A stretch of DNA of 32,562 nt from Acidobacteriota bacterium (GTDB lineage: Bacteria > Acidobacteriota > Blastocatellia > RBC074), in assembly GCA_016196035.1 (NCBI GenBank), contig JACPYM010000080.1:1-32562 (forward strand). Reading direction: 5' to 3'. Positions 16,163 to 24,167 of the stretch are shown in pieces. Numbering within the stretch: the stretch's first letter is position 1; each line of letters starts with the position of its first letter. Both the position numbers and the translations under genes were made by a program. The notes under the pieces are model-generated. The model searched no databases. It had not been told where the DNA came from and saw only the letters and a list, made by a program, of their open reading frames with translations.

Positions 16163-18559
16163 TCATGGGTTGATGGTCACTTCATAATTGACGCCTTCCC
16201 AGCGTTGCGCCTCCAGCCAGAAAAAGGTGAACACGATTGTGGTCTGAGGCGGCAGTAGCGCCGTGCTCAAATCAGCGAAATGCACATTGAGGTGTGTATC
16301 CGCGGTTTCCACTTCGGTCACACTTCGCCAAGCGTCAACGCTCCAGTGAATACGGCATGGGGACAGGGTTTCAAGGCGCAGCACTTTCCCGACAGGAATG
16401 GCGCGGCATTTGTGGTTGAAGCGCCAGCTTGTGCGCGTTGAAGTGATACCTTGCCGCTGATAACGCTCGACCGTTTGTGGCGGCAAATCGAAGACGCGCT
16501 CATCTCGCAATGAGCGCAGCAGCTTGATGTATTCCGCGTGCGCCCAGACCAACGGCATCGCCGAACCTGCTGGACAGCCATTGAACAACTCCAGCGCCGG
16601 GATGTCGGGCGCATCCCAAACCTGCTCAGGCAGCAGTCCGCCAGGGCTGGCTTGTGCTTCCATCACGTGCAGCAACCGCACGGCAGCGGCGCGCTTGCCG
16701 GCCATGAGTTCATAGTGCGCCCGTTCCCCCGCCAGCAACGGCCAGCCGCGCCCGCTGCCGGTGCCGTCAAAAGGGCTGCCGTCGGCGTGTTCGCCGTAAC
16801 CGTCTTCGTTGTAACGGTGCCAGACCGGGCCGGTCGCCGTTTCAGTTTTGAGCAGCGCGTCAATGACTTTGACGGTATTGACCAGGCGCGCATCGTCGGG
16901 CGCGCGCAAGCCGAAGCGCGCCAGCGCCAGTGCATCGGGGCTGACGATATGGCCGGCGGGCGCATTGCTGTTTTCCGGCGGGCGGTTTTTGATCGGCACA
17001 AAACCCGTGGCCGGAGACGGAGCGAATTCCGTTTCGAGCGGTGCGATGCGCACGTAATAACCCGCGACACCGAGTTGTTGCGCCAACTCGGTGTCAGTCA
17101 CATACGTCCATTGTTCCAGGTGATCGTTCCAGATGTCCGCCGTCTGCCGCAGATATTCGGCGGCGTCCTTTTCGGCGGCCTGCTCGAAGAAGTCCGCCGC
17201 CGCCAGCAAAGCCGCAATCTCAACGGCCAAGGTAAAGGGCGAAAAGCCGCCGTCTTCTTCCCAGCGATCCTGCGGGGTGGCTGGGCCGTTGGCAACCAAA
17301 TAGGCTGCTGCGCGGCGCACCAGCAGCCAGGGATCAAGCCCGTCAAGCGCATCAGCGCGCCGCAGCAGATCGGCCAGCAGAATCGGGAACGCGGTTTCAT
17401 CCATCTGGACACCGTACCAGTAAGGCGTCCCATCCAGCCACATATTCTGCGGCCAATGTCCGTCCGCTTCCTGCGTGCACATCAGATAAAAGAGCGTCTG
17501 CCGCGCGCCGCCGACATCTCCCGCCGCCAGCAGCGCGCCCGCGCTTTCGACCAGATCGCGCGGCCAGACCAGATGATAGCCGCCGAGGTCTTCATCGCCC
17601 TTCGTCATGCCCCAGGGAATCGAGAGGCTGGCGATCAACGCGCCCGGAAAGATCGTGGCTTCGTGCGTCTTGAGCACCGCCGTGCTGACGCGGTAAGGGT
17701 CGAAGCCGCTGGCGTTGACTTGGCCCAGCGCGAGACAGCGCGCCTGGTAATCCTGCCAACCGCGCACATATTCGTTCTCGGCCTGATCGAAATCGCGCAG
17801 CAAGGCGGCCCGTGCTAACTGTCCGGCTTCGTTCGCGCTGACGCCGAACGCGAGCGCCAGCGTAAAGCCGCCGTGGCTCGCCGTCAGGTTGATCTCGCCT
17901 GTCAGGGCAATGTTGCCGTTGGCAGCCTGCGAATAAGTATTGCTGAGTCGCCGGTGCGTATTGAGTTCCTGCCAGCCGTCGCTCACACCCGCATAACCAC
18001 AGCTCATGGCGGCAAATGGAATCGAACAGGCCAGCGCCAGAAAGAGTCCGCCGCGCTGCGCGAACAACATCGGAAGACCTTTGTATTCGCCGGCCCACCC
18101 GTCATTCCCATACCCGCAATTGCCGATGTGCGGCGCGAGCAGCACGTACAGATGATAGTCGGCGAGCGTCCCGTTGAGCGGCTCGAACCTGACGCGCTGC
18201 AACAGCGCGTCGCGTTGCGGATCGGTGATGATGGTTTTGTTCAGACGATAGCGCCCTTCGAGGCAGGTATTTGTCAGGCAATAGCCCGGCACGCCCTGCG
18301 CCAGCGGCTCGATCTGACTGCTGGCATGACGCTTTTCCTCAGAGAAAAATGTCGCGCCAGCGGTCACGATGAACCCGAGATCGCGCGTATTGGCCTGATC
18401 CAGACGCGGGTAATAAACCTCATTCACGATGCCGTGAGAAACGGTGAACCAGACGCGGCTTTCCTCGCGAATGGCTGTCCCGACACCGCTTTTGGCGCTC
18501 GAAGCCCAGCGCGGCGCAATACCGGGCGCGCCAGGCGCAATAAGATTCTGTGTTGCCAT
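16163..18559 (-). CDS. GH15 glucoamylase/glucodextranase-type glycosidase
   Basis: This 798-residue enzyme has the bacterial GH15 layout: an N-terminal beta-sandwich domain (to about 270), an (alpha/alpha)6 catalytic barrel (about 290-690) and a C-terminal extension. The catalytic glutamates are visible: Glu435 in QDRWEEDGGFSP and Glu645 in LLPEQVWD, close to positions 438 and 636 known in clostridial glucoamylase. Substrate-site motifs include IPWGMTKGDEDLGGYHLVWPRDLVES and DGHWPQNMWLDG. It should release glucose from the non-reducing end of alpha-glucans such as starch, glycogen or dextran. There is no signal peptide, so it probably acts in the cytoplasm. TAGGAA stands before the ATG, and the upstream membrane protein ends only 24 bp earlier, so the genes form one operon. 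Confidence 0.93.
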   Translation of the reverse strand: MATQNLIAPGAPGIAPRWASSAKSGVGTAIREESRVWFTVSHGIVNEVYYPRLDQANTRDLGFIVTAGATFFSEEKRHASSQIEPLAQGVPGYCLTNTCLEGRYRLNKTIITDPQRDALLQRVRFEPLNGTLADYHLYVLLAPHIGNCGYGNDGWAGEYKGLPMLFAQRGGLFLALACSIPFAAMSCGYAGVSDGWQELNTHRRLSNTYSQAANGNIALTGEINLTASHGGFTLALAFGVSANEAGQLARAALLRDFDQAENEYVRGWQDYQARCLALGQVNASGFDPYRVSTAVLKTHEATIFPGALIASLSIPWGMTKGDEDLGGYHLVWPRDLVESAGALLAAGDVGGARQTLFYLMCTQEADGHWPQNMWLDGTPYWYGVQMDETAFPILLADLLRRADALDGLDPWLLVRRAAAYLVANGPATPQDRWEEDGGFSPFTLAVEIAALLAAADFFEQAAEKDAAEYLRQTADIWNDHLEQWTYVTDTELAQQLGVAGYYVRIAPLETEFAPSPATGFVPIKNRPPENSNAPAGHIVSPDALALARFGLRAPDDARLVNTVKVIDALLKTETATGPVWHRYNEDGYGEHADGSPFDGTGSGRGWPLLAGERAHYELMAGKRAAAVRLLHVMEAQASPGGLLPEQVWDAPDIPALELFNGCPAGSAMPLVWAHAEYIKLLRSLRDERVFDLPPQTVERYQRQGITSTRTSWRFNHKCRAIPVGKVLRLETLSPCRIHWSVDAWRSVTEVETADTHLNVHFADLSTALLPPQTTIVFTFFWLEAQRWEGVNYEVTINP

Positions 18560-18583
18560 TTTAAGTTCCTACAGTTCGGCGGC

Positions 18584-19156
18584 TCATTGTTTGAAAAGGC
18601 GCATTGTCTCGCGCAGGGTGGCGCGGAAAAAGGCCGCGCCCGCCGCGCTGATCAGCAACAACGTGCCGAAGAGAATCACGGCATCCACGCTCTCGCGCCC
18701 TTCGCGCGCCCAATACACATCCTGCAAGCGCAGCCAGAGCGCGAATTCGTCCAGCGTGAGCGCCGCGCCTACACCATACAAAACCGCCGTCAGCCGCGAA
18801 GGCCAGCGCGAATTTTCCGCGTCCGCGCCCGTGCCGATTTGCATCAGCCAGAGATAGCCGACGCCGAGCAGCAACAGAATTCCCCAGACCAGATGATGCA
18901 GATGAAAGCCTTCGACATAAATGTTGCGAAAGAACTTGTGTCCGGCGTGGATCGAATGCGTGATGTAACGCACCACGGCAAAGGTCAGGTAGAAACTCAG
19001 CGCCGACAAAAACAGGCGCTCGCGCCGCGCCTCACGAAAATACTGCCGGTAAAGCGCCCGCAGCCGTTCGTGCCGGATGACCGCCAACAACAACCAAAAG
19101 GCGAGCGGCAACAGCACCACGAGTAACCACAGCAGGATTTGCGTGCGCGACCTCAT
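18584..19156 (-). CDS. Conserved integral membrane protein, 190 aa, unknown function
   Basis: It has about five hydrophobic spans (LLWLLVVLLPLAFWLLLAV; LFLSALSFYLTFAVVRYI; LVWGILLLLGVGYLWLM; LTAVLYGVGAALTL; AVILFGTLLLISAAGAAFF). Two striking conserved-looking motifs are FHLHHLVWG and LDEFALWLRLQDVYW. The histidine cluster and the Asp-Glu pair next to membrane spans could bind metal or form an active site, as in membrane hydrolases. Similar proteins occur in actinobacteria as uncharacterised membrane proteins; I cannot name the family. It starts 26 bp after the ABC exporter stop and lacks a strong ribosome site, so translational coupling is likely. Confidence 0.8.
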   Translation of the reverse strand: MRSRTQILLWLLVVLLPLAFWLLLAVIRHERLRALYRQYFREARRERLFLSALSFYLTFAVVRYITHSIHAGHKFFRNIYVEGFHLHHLVWGILLLLGVGYLWLMQIGTGADAENSRWPSRLTAVLYGVGAALTLDEFALWLRLQDVYWAREGRESVDAVILFGTLLLISAAGAAFFRATLRETMRLFKQ

Positions 19157-19182
19157 ATTTTTTGAATGTTACCGCAGCGCTC

Positions 19183-21312
19183 TTACGCGGGCGGCTCGTT
19201 TTCGCCGGACTCTTCGTCCGCAGATTCTTCAGCCTCCGCTGCGAGAGTTTCGTCAAGGCTGGCACCGCTGTATTGCGCGAACTCGGCAAACCAACCGCCC
19301 GCCGCGATCAATTCCGCCGGTGAGCCTTGCGCCACGACGCGCCCGCAGTTGAGCAGGATCACTTGATCGGCGTCTTCGACCATCGAGAACCGGTGGGCGA
19401 TCACCATGATCGTCGGGCGCGGGGTGAGTTGTTTCAGCGCCTGCTTGATTTCCGTTTCGGTGGCGAAATCGAGATTGGCCGTGGCTTCATCGAGAATCAG
19501 GATGTGCGGTTGCGATACCAGCACGCGCGCGATTTGCAACCGCTGCCGTTCGCCGACTGAAAGGCCGACGCCGCGCTCGCCGACTTTGGTTTGCAAGCCG
19601 TCGGGCAGGCGTTCCAAGGTGCGCTCCAACCCGGCGGCCTGCGCTGCCGCTGCGACTTCTGCATCACTGGCCTCAGGTCGTTTGTAGCGGATGTTGTCGG
19701 CCAGCGTGCCGCGAAAGACCGCGCCATCCACCGCCACCACGCCCACGGCGCGCCGCACCGCAGCCGGATCGAGGCCGGCGAGCGGCTGGCCATCAATCAG
19801 AATGGCCCCGGCTTGCGGTTCATAAAGCTTGAGCAGCAAGTCCGTCACCGTCGTCTTGCCCGCGCCCGATGTCCCGACCAGCGCCGTCACCTGGCCCGGC
19901 TCCAGTGTGAAGCTCAACCCACGCAACACCTCGCGTTCCTTGTTGTAGCCGAAACACACGTCCCGAAATTCGACGCGGCCCGCGCTGACCTCAAGCTGCG
20001 CCGCGCCCGTTTCTTCATCGCCCGTCACCAGCAACCGCAAGGCGCGTCTGAGCGAGGCGATGCGCTGTTGTAACTGCACGCCCAACCCGGTGAGTGAATC
20101 AATCGGCGCATAGAGCATGTCCAGATAGGCGACGAACATCACCACATCGCCCGGCGTCAGTTCGTGTTGATACACCAGCCAGCCGCCATACAGGAACACG
20201 ACCGTCTGGCTGAAATAACCGAGCACCGATTCGGCCAGGTGAAAGCGATTGGCCAGATATGAACGTTGCAGGTAATCGGCATTCGCCACACTGGCTTGGG
20301 CATGAAAGAGCGCCATCTCGCGCGGCTCCGCGCCCGACAGCTTGACCGTCTTGATGGCTGTGACGCCGTCCTGAATGCGGCCCGACAGGTCTTCCCACTT
20401 TTCGTAATAGCCTTCCAGCCCGGTGGCCAGCCGTTTGGCCGAATGCCGCGCGAGCCATAAATACGGCGGCAGCAACGCCAGCGCCAGCAAGGTCAAGCGC
20501 CAGCTTTGCGTCGCCATGATGACAAAGACGCCGAGCATGCGAATCACTTCCGGCGCGATCTCTTGCGCAAACGCGGAGATGACCGGCGCGACCTGATCGG
20601 ATTGATCAATCTGTTTGGCGAGCGCCCCGCTGGCGCGTTGGCCAAAGAAACTCAGCGGCAGCCGCAACACGTGGCCGAAGGTGGACTGAATCAAATCCGC
20701 TTCGATGCGCACGCCCAGCCAGACCGTGCGATTGTCGGCCAGCACTGAAAAGATGCGGCCAAAGACGTTGATCGCCAACAACAGCAAGACTGACCACATC
20801 AGGGTGGAGAACGTTTGCGTCGGGGTGCGCGGCGCGACGTAATCGCGGCGGTGCGGTTCCGGCGCAGGCTCCGGTTGTCCAGCTTTGACCGGGGTTTCAG
20901 CGCGGCGGCGGCGGCGGTTGCCGCGTACCCCGCGCTTATTGCCACGCGGCGTAGCCGTGGGAGAAGGCCCAGCAACGGCGGCTGGTGTAGCGGTGGGGGA
21001 CGGCGTGGCGCTGGGGCTAGTTGCGGGCGTCGGTGAAACCGGCGTGAGGGGCGGCAGCGTTTCGTCATCCGTAAGTTGCGTGTCGTCCGGACTTTCGCCG
21101 CTGGCTACAAACAGACCGGCGACGTCATTGATGGCGGTGCGGTAAATCAGCGGCGCCAGCAAATCGCTCCCGGTTGCCAACAGCGAGAATAAAACCACGA
21201 CGAGGAACTTCCCCTGATAAAGCCGCGCCAACTGCCACAACGTCTGCCAGGGGCGCAGCTTTTCGGCCTCGTCAATGGCTGGCGAAACAGGTTCGGCAGT
21301 GTCTGTGTGCAT
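19183..21312 (-). CDS. ABC exporter with a long Pro/Thr-rich periplasmic insertion
   Basis: This 709-residue half-transporter has six membrane spans and a C-terminal ATPase. Between TM1 (36-64) and TM2 (about 168-192) it carries an insertion of roughly 100 residues. The insertion is acidic at first (SPDDTQLTDDETLP), then a Pro/Thr/Ser/Ala low-complexity run, then a basic patch (NKRGVRGNRRRRR). Most relatives have a short loop here. The ATPase has Walker A GTSGAGKT (480-487), signature LSVGE (584-588) in place of LSGGQ, Walker B ILILDEAT (604-611) with Glu609 intact, and H-loop His640. The Q-loop glutamine position holds Val528 (VVAVDGAVF). It leads the operon with the membrane protein and the GH15 enzyme. 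Substrate is unknown. Confidence 0.92.
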   Translation of the reverse strand: MHTDTAEPVSPAIDEAEKLRPWQTLWQLARLYQGKFLVVVLFSLLATGSDLLAPLIYRTAINDVAGLFVASGESPDDTQLTDDETLPPLTPVSPTPATSPSATPSPTATPAAVAGPSPTATPRGNKRGVRGNRRRRRAETPVKAGQPEPAPEPHRRDYVAPRTPTQTFSTLMWSVLLLLAINVFGRIFSVLADNRTVWLGVRIEADLIQSTFGHVLRLPLSFFGQRASGALAKQIDQSDQVAPVISAFAQEIAPEVIRMLGVFVIMATQSWRLTLLALALLPPYLWLARHSAKRLATGLEGYYEKWEDLSGRIQDGVTAIKTVKLSGAEPREMALFHAQASVANADYLQRSYLANRFHLAESVLGYFSQTVVFLYGGWLVYQHELTPGDVVMFVAYLDMLYAPIDSLTGLGVQLQQRIASLRRALRLLVTGDEETGAAQLEVSAGRVEFRDVCFGYNKEREVLRGLSFTLEPGQVTALVGTSGAGKTTVTDLLLKLYEPQAGAILIDGQPLAGLDPAAVRRAVGVVAVDGAVFRGTLADNIRYKRPEASDAEVAAAAQAAGLERTLERLPDGLQTKVGERGVGLSVGERQRLQIARVLVSQPHILILDEATANLDFATETEIKQALKQLTPRPTIMVIAHRFSMVEDADQVILLNCGRVVAQGSPAELIAAGGWFAEFAQYSGASLDETLAAEAEESADEESGENEPPA

Positions 21313-21320
21313 AGCGTGTG

Positions 21321-21375
21321 AAGTTCGGTCAAAGTTCGGTCACAACTCGGTCACAACTCGGTCACAGCTCGGTTG
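21321..21375. promoter_or_regulatory. Five 11-bp direct repeats upstream of the ABC/GH15 operon
   Basis: The units are AAGTTCGGTCA twice, CAACTCGGTCA twice, and a diverged CAGCTCGGTTG. The 11-bp period is close to one DNA turn, so a protein would meet the same face each time. The array starts 9 bp before the ABC start codon and occupies the ribosome-site and leader region. It may be an operator array or a simple tandem duplication. Confidence 0.55.
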
Positions 21376-21636
21376 AATCAGCGAGCGCGGCCCAGCGGCG
21401 GCGGCGTTCAGTTCCCGCCCCTCATCCGTGTGGGGCCGTTTGGCAGCGGCACAATCTGGCGCTCCCAACTTGCCACAACCAATTGAGCCGTGGGGTTGGC
21501 GAAATCAGATGTTACCGGCTTTTCCAGTTTGTTTCGCGCTGGCACGCAAATTACTAAGCAGTTTGGCGCGTAGTCAATAACACGCTTAACCACAGGGAGG
21601 AAAGAGGGCGAGAGAGGACGTCATTCTTTTATAAAC
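21376..21636. other. Non-coding DNA upstream of the repeat array
   Basis: I see no gene here. Short open frames on both strands have no ribosome site and no recognisable sequence. The promoter of the minus-strand ABC operon should lie in this stretch, but no clear -10/-35 or sigma-54 match is visible. Confidence 0.3.
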
Positions 21637-22033
21637 TGATGTTACGCAGTAAGAAAGTTCGGCTCGGATTTGACAATTCTTTGCGCCGGAGGCGCGCGGG
21701 AGATTAGCCGGTGGTGGAGGCCTCGCCGCAACCACCGGAACCCGGCACGCCAGCCACGCACGCCCCGGATGGGGCGCACGCCCCGGATGGGGCGCAGGAC
21801 TGAGCCTGCCCGCTACGCTATCGCAACTTCTGTGCGGACACGGGAGCAAGGTTAGACACCGTTGTGTGGCTGTTGATTGGGGAGGCTTGTCCCGCGCCCT
21901 TCCCGGGGCGCGGGACGTGTGCGCCTGCTTCCGGTGGTTGCGGCGAGGCCTCCACCACCGGCTAAAATCCGCTGTGCCTTCGGCACACAGAGGGTGTCAA
22001 CCTTTCTTGCAATTCTTCGCCTGCGTAACATCA
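21637..22033. repeat. 397-bp non-coding element with nested inverted repeats (MITE-like)
   Basis: The outer ends TGATGTTACGCAG (21637-21649) and its exact reverse complement (22021-22033) are 13 bp; pairing continues imperfectly into flanking TTTATAAA sequences. Inside, 21704-21740 is the exact reverse complement of 21929-21965, a 37-bp perfect stem. The centre has two head-to-tail 18-bp palindromes (21761-21778 and 21779-21796, CGCCCCGGATGGGGCGCA). It also has a 10-bp stem at 21890-21915 (TCCCGCGCCC) and a TGTGCC-TTC-GGCACA hairpin near 21973-21987. It encodes nothing recognisable. The nesting suggests one small mobile element inserted in another, or a highly structured RNA. Confidence 0.7.
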
Positions 22034-22154
22034 TTTATAAATTTGGCCGGCGCAGTGGTGCCACGCCCACTGTCGTTGCGCGTTCTGGCGTGGTCGTATT
22101 GACGGGTGAGACGAAGCTGAAAGGCGACAGTTAGGAAAGGATGGAAGTGTGGTA

Positions 22155-22385
22155 ATGCACTACGAAGAGCACAAGAAGTTTATGCAGTTGAGTGAAAACA
22201 CGCGCTTCCTTTTGCTGACGCTGGGCGTGTTCTGTCTGACGCTGGGTGGGGCTGTCGCGCTGTTTGCGTTGCTGGAACGGCTCTTTTTTGAACTGCGTTT
22301 CGGCAAGCCCTTCATCATCGGTTGCGCGCTGGCCTTGCTGCTGGGCGGACTGTTGCTGCGCTTTGGGCGGCAAAGGCTAACCTGA
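22155..22385 (+). CDS. Small two-span membrane protein, 76 aa
   Basis: The protein has a short charged N-terminus (MHYEEHKKFMQLSENTR), a first span (FLLLTLGVFCLTLGGAVALF), a linker with LLERLFFELRFGK and a second span (FIIGCALALLLGGLLLRFG). Both termini are predicted inside. GGAAG lies 7 bases before the ATG at 22155; a GTG two codons earlier is less likely. It stands alone between two repeat elements with no same-strand neighbour close by. No family is recognised, and the size and topology fit many accessory membrane peptides. Confidence 0.6.
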   Translation: MHYEEHKKFMQLSENTRFLLLTLGVFCLTLGGAVALFALLERLFFELRFGKPFIIGCALALLLGGLLLRFGRQRLT

Positions 22386-22529
22386 AAAGCTTGTCGTTGA
22401 TCCGCCCGTCCACAATGGCCAGGAACAAGCGTCAGTTGCAATTAGCTGTAGCGCCACTCGCGTGGTACAAGCTCTGGGCTTAGACCGCGCGCGGCGGATT
22501 GGGCGGCACGCCCGCAATCATATAGTTTT
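22386..22529. other. Non-coding gap after the 76-aa membrane protein
   Basis: No gene, terminator or strong promoter is seen. The end is AT-rich (ATCATATAGTTTTAAG) and leads straight into the next repeat element. Confidence 0.3.
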
Positions 22530-22790
22530 AAGAAAAAGAATTTCCGAAAAGTCCCAAAGGGACGACCAGCCAACAGCCCAGGGTGCAGCCCTGGGAATTC
22601 GTGCAAATGGTTCGGCAAGCCCTGAAAGGGCGGCAGCCAAGTTCGGCAAGCCCTGAAAGGGCGGCAGCCAAGTCTAGAGCTGCTGCCGCCCTTTCAGGGC
22701 TTCGCACAACGACTCAATGTGCGTCTGGGGCTGCACCCCAGGCTGTTGGCTAACGCTCCGTTGGAGCTGGCTACGGAAATTCTTTTTCTT
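22530..22790. repeat. 261-bp palindromic element with 17-bp terminal inverted repeats
   Basis: The ends 22530-22546 (AAGAAAAAGAATTTCCG) and 22774-22790 are exact reverse complements. Further in, a second matching pair contains AGCCAACAGCC and CCAGGGTGCAGCCCTGG-like sequences with a few differences. Internally a 31-bp unit is repeated in tandem without change (22610-22640 and 22641-22671). Its core, AAGCCCTGAAAGGGCGGCAGC, is then found inverted at 22682-22702. It has no ORF of its own and looks like a MITE-type or RNA-folding dispersed repeat. It ends 79 bp before the DUF2252 start, where that gene's promoter should be. Confidence 0.75.
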
Positions 22791-22868
22791 GAAGTCTATA
22801 GCTTGACGCGCAATCCAGACGAAGTCTTTGTGCAGAGGACTGACCCGTCTCAGACAAAAGAGGCTGCC

Positions 22869-24074
22869 ATGAAAGCGAATCACACCATCGAGCGAATCCG
22901 GCGTTTCAATGCGGGACGCGACCAACAACTGTTGAAACTGAAATACCAAGCCATGCGCGCGGATGTTTTCACCTTCTTTCGCGGCGCCTGCCATCTGTTT
23001 TACGAAGACTGGCCTCAGCAATCTTCGCTCAACGATGCGCCGCCCGTGTGGAGTTGCGGTGATCTGCATCTGGAAAATTTCGGCAGCTACAAGGGCGACA
23101 ATCGGTTGATTTATTTCGACATCAACGATTTCGACGAAGCGGCCCTCGCGCCTTGCACCTGGGACGTGACGCGCATGCTGACCAGCGTGCTGCTGGCGGC
23201 GACCACGCTGAAGCTCAGTGCGCACGACGGCCTGGCGCTGTGCGCAAGCTACCTCGACGCTTACGCGCGCGCGTTGACCAAAGGACAAGCGCGCTGGGTG
23301 GAAAAGGAAACTGCCACGGGTTTGGTCAAACAATTACTGCTGGCGTTGGTCACCCGCCGCCGTCAGGATTTTCTGGCTGAACGCACGGAAATCAAGCAGC
23401 AACAACGCCGCTTCGTGATGGATGGCAAACGTGCGCTGCCAGTTTCCACGCCGGCACGGCAACGGATTAAAACGTTGTTGAAAGCGTGGGCCGCGACGCA
23501 GCCCGAACCGGGCTTTTTCAAACTGCTTGATGTGGCGCAACGCATCGCGGGAACGGGCAGCCTGGGCGTGGAACGTTACGTACTGCTGGTCGAAGGCAAA
23601 GGCTCGCCAGCCGGAAACTATCTGCTGGATTTCAAAGCAGAGCCGGGGTCTTGCCTCGCCCCGTTTCTGCCGCTGGCGCAACCCAAATGGCCAAACGAAG
23701 CCGCGCGCGTGGTCGCCGTGCAGGAACATTTTCAAGCTACGCCGCCCGCCCTGCTCAGCGCGTTGCGCTTTGAAGACAAGTCGTTCGTGCTGCGCGAACT
23801 GCAACCGCTACAGGATCGCGTGCGCCTCAATGCCCGCAACGCGCGCCTCAAGCCACTGACCGAACTACTGGCAACGATGGGCGCATTGACGGCCTGGGAT
23901 CAATTGCGCGCCAGCGGCAGGCTGGGCGCGGCGCCAGCCGATGACCTGATGGCTTTTGCCAAACAGCGGCAGTGGCGCAACGCCGTGCTGAAACACGCGC
24001 GCGCTTACGCACGCCAAACAGCCGAAGATTACCGCTGCTTTGCGCAAGCTACGGATGACCAGCTTAGCCGGTAA
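22869..24074 (+). CDS. DUF2252 protein (protein-kinase-like fold)
   Basis: This 401-residue protein has the DUF2252 hallmarks: FRGACHLFYEDW near residue 37, then CGDLHLENFGSYKG and LIYFDINDFDEAALAPCTWDVTRM. These resemble the catalytic loop and metal-binding motif (HxxN...D) of aminoglycoside-phosphotransferase/HipA-like kinases. The C-terminal part has LRELQPLQDRVRL, GALTAWDQLRASGR and a tyrosine/arginine-rich end. Function is uncharacterised; phosphotransfer to a small molecule or protein is an inference from fold. The ATG at 22869 is chosen because the longer frame translates the preceding repeat element; AAAGAGG lies before it. It is convergent with DUF421. Confidence 0.88.
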   Translation: MKANHTIERIRRFNAGRDQQLLKLKYQAMRADVFTFFRGACHLFYEDWPQQSSLNDAPPVWSCGDLHLENFGSYKGDNRLIYFDINDFDEAALAPCTWDVTRMLTSVLLAATTLKLSAHDGLALCASYLDAYARALTKGQARWVEKETATGLVKQLLLALVTRRRQDFLAERTEIKQQQRRFVMDGKRALPVSTPARQRIKTLLKAWAATQPEPGFFKLLDVAQRIAGTGSLGVERYVLLVEGKGSPAGNYLLDFKAEPGSCLAPFLPLAQPKWPNEAARVVAVQEHFQATPPALLSALRFEDKSFVLRELQPLQDRVRLNARNARLKPLTELLATMGALTAWDQLRASGRLGAAPADDLMAFAKQRQWRNAVLKHARAYARQTAEDYRCFAQATDDQLSR

Positions 24075-24087
24075 CGAAAAGACCCCG

Positions 24088-24143
24088 CTTTCAAGGCACA
24101 GTTTTCAAGGCACAGTTTTCAAGGCCCAGCTTTCAAGACACAG
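24088..24143. repeat. Four 14-bp tandem repeats between convergent genes
   Basis: Units of the form YTTTCAAGGCACAG occur four times in a row, the third and fourth with one or two changes. The array lies 13 bp after the DUF2252 stop and ends 24 bp before the DUF421 stop. It may be a variable-number repeat. Confidence 0.7.
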
Positions 24144-24167
24144 CCAAGCTGACACAACGCGCCAGGC

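Noticed and set aside
21761-22710. CRISPR-like array
   Set aside because: Repeat units are directly adjacent or inverted, with no regular spacers and no cas genes.
22719-22868. N-terminal extension of DUF2252 (50 codons)
   Set aside because: It is encoded by the palindromic repeat element; the family domain starts just after the ATG at 22869.
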